A stretch of 64,000 bases of DNA from Chloroflexi bacterium HGW-Chloroflexi-6 (GTDB lineage: Bacteria; Chloroflexota; Anaerolineae; Anaerolineales; Villigracilaceae), in the NCBI GenBank assembly GCA_002840685.1, contig PHBU01000003.1:1-64000 (forward strand), written 5' to 3'. Below are positions 61,144-64,000 of this stretch, piece after piece (position 1 is the stretch's first letter; every line of letters begins with the position of its first letter). Position numbers and translations under genes: made by a program. Under the pieces are notes generated by a model that saw nothing but the letters and a program-made list of their open reading frames with translations, was not told the origin of the DNA and ran no database searches.

Positions 61144-62538
61144 ATGGCATTGGCTCGTCTTAAAACGTTTGATAAAAAAATCTGGTGGGGTCTGGCAGCG
61201 CTGGCGCTTTTGGCTCTGGCGGCTTTCTATTTTTATGGGCAGTCCACGGCAAAGAATGAGATCGTCTACCAGACCGAGCCTGTCGAACGCGGTTCATTAA
61301 CTGCCAGCGTGGGCGCAACCGGCACAGTCCGGGCGCGCCAGTCTGCAACGCTGGTTTGGCAGGTCGAAGGCCGCGTCGAAACAGTAAGTGCTGGCATTGG
61401 CGATCGTGTCGAAGCTGAGCAGGTTCTGGCCTCGCTGGCCCAAAGCTCACTTTCACAGGGTATGCTTTTGAGTCAGGCTGAGCTGATTGCAGCCCAAACC
61501 GAGTTGGATACTTTGCTTACTTCCAACCTGGCGCTGGCCCAGGCCCAGCAAAACCTGGCAAGCGCCAAGCAAACCGTCGATGATGCTCAGAGCAAATATG
61601 ACGGGCTAAACCGTCCGCGTGTGTCTGATGAGTTAATTGATCAGACGATGGATGAAATTGAAGCCACCCGGGCCCAACTCGATCGTATTAGTTGGATTTA
61701 CGACCGTTTTTATGATTATAAAAACATGGATGATAACCGGCCCGCCAAAGCTGAAATGACTTTGACTCTGCTCAACATTCAAAACAATCTTGACCGGCAG
61801 GTCGCTCTTTACAACTGGTATACCAGCGCTCCTGACCCGCTGGAGATTGAACGCTCGCTGGCAAGCCTCAAGGTGGCCCAGGCCCGACTGGCAGATGCCC
61901 AACGCGAAGTCGATCGCATTGTGGACGGCCAGAACGCCGAGGACATTGCCGCTGCCCAGGCCCAGGTGGATGCCGCCCAGGCGACTTTGAATTTAGCCAG
62001 GATCATCGCTCCTTTTAACGGAATAATCACCGAAGCCAATCCTCAGCCCGGCGATATGGTTGCGCCCGGCGAAGTGGCCTTGCGCGTTGAAGATTTGAGC
62101 CATTTGTTCGTTGATCTGGAGATTTCGGAAGTCGATATCAACCTGGTTAAGCCGGGTCAGTCTGTTATCCTGGCTTTTGACGCCATTCCCGATAAAACTT
62201 ACACCGGCCAGATCGTCAAAGTCGACCTGGTGGGCAAAGTGTCCGGTGGCGCAACCAATTTCCCGGTCACGGTCGAACTGCTCGATGCCGATCCGCTGGT
62301 CAAGCCAGGTATGACTGCCGCGGTAACGGTGACCGTCAAGGAAGTCGAAAACGTGCTGCTGATCCCCAACCGCGCGGTGCGTGTGCTGAACGGGGGGCGG
62401 GTTGTCTATGTTTTGATCGAAAACCAGCCCGTTGCAGTCGAAATCCGGCTGGGTGCAATCACCGATCTGTATAGCGAAGTGGTCGGCGGCGATTTGAGCG
62501 AAGGCGATCTGCTGGTCTTGAATCCCAGCCTGCCCTGA
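61144..62538 (+). CDS. HlyD/MacA-type efflux adaptor (membrane fusion protein)
   Basis: A 464-residue periplasmic-adaptor-type protein. It has an N-terminal membrane anchor (about 15-33), a split biotinyl-lipoyl domain (VEGRVETVSAGIGDRVEAEQVLASL and IIAPFNGIITEANPQPGDMV), a long alpha-helical hairpin between them (about 105-285), and beta-barrel and membrane-proximal domains (VDLEISEVDINLVKPGQSVILAFDA; GMTAAVTVTVKEVENVLLIPNRAV). It links an ABC or RND transporter to the outside. The second ATG (61144) lies 8 nt from AGGAG and is preferred; the first, at 61138, is too close. A related gene follows after 67 bp. Confidence 0.9.
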   Translation: MALARLKTFDKKIWWGLAALALLALAAFYFYGQSTAKNEIVYQTEPVERGSLTASVGATGTVRARQSATLVWQVEGRVETVSAGIGDRVEAEQVLASLAQSSLSQGMLLSQAELIAAQTELDTLLTSNLALAQAQQNLASAKQTVDDAQSKYDGLNRPRVSDELIDQTMDEIEATRAQLDRISWIYDRFYDYKNMDDNRPAKAEMTLTLLNIQNNLDRQVALYNWYTSAPDPLEIERSLASLKVAQARLADAQREVDRIVDGQNAEDIAAAQAQVDAAQATLNLARIIAPFNGIITEANPQPGDMVAPGEVALRVEDLSHLFVDLEISEVDINLVKPGQSVILAFDAIPDKTYTGQIVKVDLVGKVSGGATNFPVTVELLDADPLVKPGMTAAVTVTVKEVENVLLIPNRAVRVLNGGRVVYVLIENQPVAVEIRLGAITDLYSEVVGGDLSEGDLLVLNPSLP

Positions 62539-62605
62539 TTTTTACATTCTGTCATTATTCTGCAAATCCGCCCCCTTGGGGCAAATTAAAACCGGAGGTT
62601 TTCTT

Positions 62606-64000
62606 ATGTTCAAAAATCGTACTTTCTGGATTGTCGTTGTCGTGCTGATCGTTGCGGCCGCGGCCTATTATCTGACCATTGGGCGCTCCACGGCTGCCGA
62701 CGGCACAACCTATGAGACAGAGACTGCTGCGCGTGGCACGTTGACCGCCAATGTTGGCGCAACAGGAACCGTTCGGGCCGGGCAATCGGCCATTCTGACC
62801 TGGCAAACCGGCGGGCGGGTGGAAGCGGTCAACGCTTTGATCGGCCAGCGAGTGGCACAGGATGAGGTTCTAGCCACCCTTTTGCAGACTTCCCTTTCGC
62901 AGGGCATTATTTTGGCGGAAGCTGACCTGGTTTCGGCCCAGAAAAACCTGGATAATGTGCTTCAATCCAGCCTGGCGCTGGCTCAGGCCGAGCAGAACCT
63001 GGCAAACGCCAGACAAGCTGTCAAGGATGCCGAAGAAAACCTGACCAAGCTCGACTACCGCCGCGCCACCGATAATTTGATCCAACAGACCCAGGCCAAT
63101 ATCGACCTGGCCAAGAAGAACGTGGCTTTGGCCGAAAGCGCCTACAAAGCGGTTCAAAATCGCCCCGATGGCGATTCGAAAAAAGCCCAGGCCTTGCTCG
63201 AACTGACCAATGCCCGCCAGGAATTGACCAATCAGACCAACAACTTAAACTGGTATACCGGCACCCCCACCAATTTGGATGCTGAAAAATATCGCGCTGC
63301 CCTGGCAGTGGCTGCGGCTCAACTGGCTGATGCCGAGCGCGAAGTGGCCCGGTTGAAAGACGGCCCGACTGCTGATGATGTGGCCGCCGCCGAAGCGCGT
63401 GTTGCCGCGGCCCAGGCCACTCTCAACCAGGCCCGGATCATAGCCCCCTTTGACGGGACTATCACCAGTTCCGAGCTGCAGCCCGGCGATGTTGTGACAA
63501 CCGGCTTTACTGCTTTCCGCGTGGATGATCTTTCACAACTGCTGGTCGATCTGCAGATCTCCGAAGTCGATATTAACGATATCCAGATCGGTCAGGCGGT
63601 TACGCTCTCCTTTGACGCCATCCAGAGCAAGATGTACAACGGCCAGGTGATCAAGGTCAATCAGGCTGGTGACTCAACCACCGGCGCGGTCAACTTCACC
63701 GTGACGGTCGAACTGACCGATGCCGACGAGCTTGTCAAACCGGGCATGACCGCCGCGGTCAACATTACCGTCAAAGAAATCACCGATGCCCTGATCGTGC
63801 CGAACCGCGCTGTGCGCGTGGTTGACGGCGAGCGGGTTGTCTACGTGTTGCAAGACGGCGTTCTGACGATGGTCACAGTCCGTTTGGGAGCCAGTTCGGA
63901 TTCGGTCAGCGAAGTGGTTGGCGGTGATCTGAAAGAAGGCGATCTGGTGGTCTTGAATCCGCCGGCCGCGATGTTTGGCCCCGGCAGCGGCGGCCCCCCC
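62606..64000 (+). CDS. second HlyD/MacA-type efflux adaptor, cut by the window end
   Basis: An open frame from the ATG at 62606 (GGAGG 7 nt upstream) to the window end, 465 codons without a stop. It begins MFKNRTFWIVVVVLIVAAAAYY (membrane anchor) and follows the same plan as the preceding protein: lipoyl half-motifs (TGGRVEAVNALIGQRVAQDEVLATL; IIAPFDGTITSSELQPGDVV), helical hairpin, and DLQISEVDINDIQIGQAVTLSFDA. The visible end is Gly/Pro-rich (MFGPGSGGPP). It is a tandem paralogue of the 61144 gene. The transporter ATPase and permease are probably encoded just beyond base 64000. Confidence 0.9.
   Translation, partial: MFKNRTFWIVVVVLIVAAAAYYLTIGRSTAADGTTYETETAARGTLTANVGATGTVRAGQSAILTWQTGGRVEAVNALIGQRVAQDEVLATLLQTSLSQGIILAEADLVSAQKNLDNVLQSSLALAQAEQNLANARQAVKDAEENLTKLDYRRATDNLIQQTQANIDLAKKNVALAESAYKAVQNRPDGDSKKAQALLELTNARQELTNQTNNLNWYTGTPTNLDAEKYRAALAVAAAQLADAEREVARLKDGPTADDVAAAEARVAAAQATLNQARIIAPFDGTITSSELQPGDVVTTGFTAFRVDDLSQLLVDLQISEVDINDIQIGQAVTLSFDAIQSKMYNGQVIKVNQAGDSTTGAVNFTVTVELTDADELVKPGMTAAVNITVKEITDALIVPNRAVRVVDGERVVYVLQDGVLTMVTVRLGASSDSVSEVVGGDLKEGDLVVLNPPAAMFGPGSGGPP

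Overview
The window looks like a chromosomal segment of a Chloroflexota bacterium, most likely an Anaerolineae relative. The support is indirect: very GAF-rich sensor kinases, CHAT-protease fusions, secreted lipoproteins with Ig-like and BNR repeats, and an mraZ-led division and cell-wall cluster without murE. No rRNA gene or other taxonomic marker was available, so the assignment is an inference.

Layout. (1) 1-2.4 kb: a LacI-type regulator with its promoter and operators, a CBS-pair protein and a cold-shock protein. (2) 2.4-23.9 kb: an uninterrupted run of minus-strand genes, by eye richer in AT than the region that follows. In transcription order it encodes a trypsin-CHAT double protease, a stand-alone AlaRS-like enzyme, a seven-GAF histidine kinase, a degenerate receiver, a stand-alone receiver, a receiver-APH kinase fusion, a receiver-CHAT (caspase-like) fusion, an SPFH-type protein, an unknown protein, a receiver-GAF-histidine kinase, a second receiver-APH fusion and an AAA ATPase. 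(3) 24.2-25.4 kb: tRNA-Met(CAU), tRNA-Gly(UCC) and a methyltransferase. (4) 25.4-43.1 kb: a tightly packed dcw operon, mraZ-rsmH-ftsL-ftsI-murF-mraY-murD-ftsW-murG-cvpA-like-murC-small ORF-murB-ddl-ftsQ-ftsA-ftsZ, with a promoter and MraZ-type operator in front and a strong terminator behind. (5) 43.3-51.2 kb, minus strand: three exported proteins, a thiolase and an ABC-F ATPase. (6) 51.3-64 kb: radA, a receiver fused to a catalytically dead IS200-type transposase domain, a LysR regulator, a membrane Fe-S oxidoreductase, corA with a short leader ORF, an SMP-30 lactonase, an acyltransferase and two tandem HlyD-type adaptors, the second cut by the window end.

The most unusual part is region 2. 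Sensor kinases, receivers and effectors are encoded together, and the receivers sit directly on the effectors: two on APH-type kinases and one on a CHAT protease. A second CHAT protease carrying a trypsin domain and an AlaRS-like catalytic domain sit at the upstream end. My reading is a phosphorelay-gated proteolytic and small-molecule (or protein) modification system, possibly for stress response, regulated cell death or biological conflict. That function is an inference from domain content. A separate surprise is the protein at 52862-54517, where a receiver-like domain is joined to a TnpA domain that has lost both HUH histidines and the nucleophilic tyrosine.
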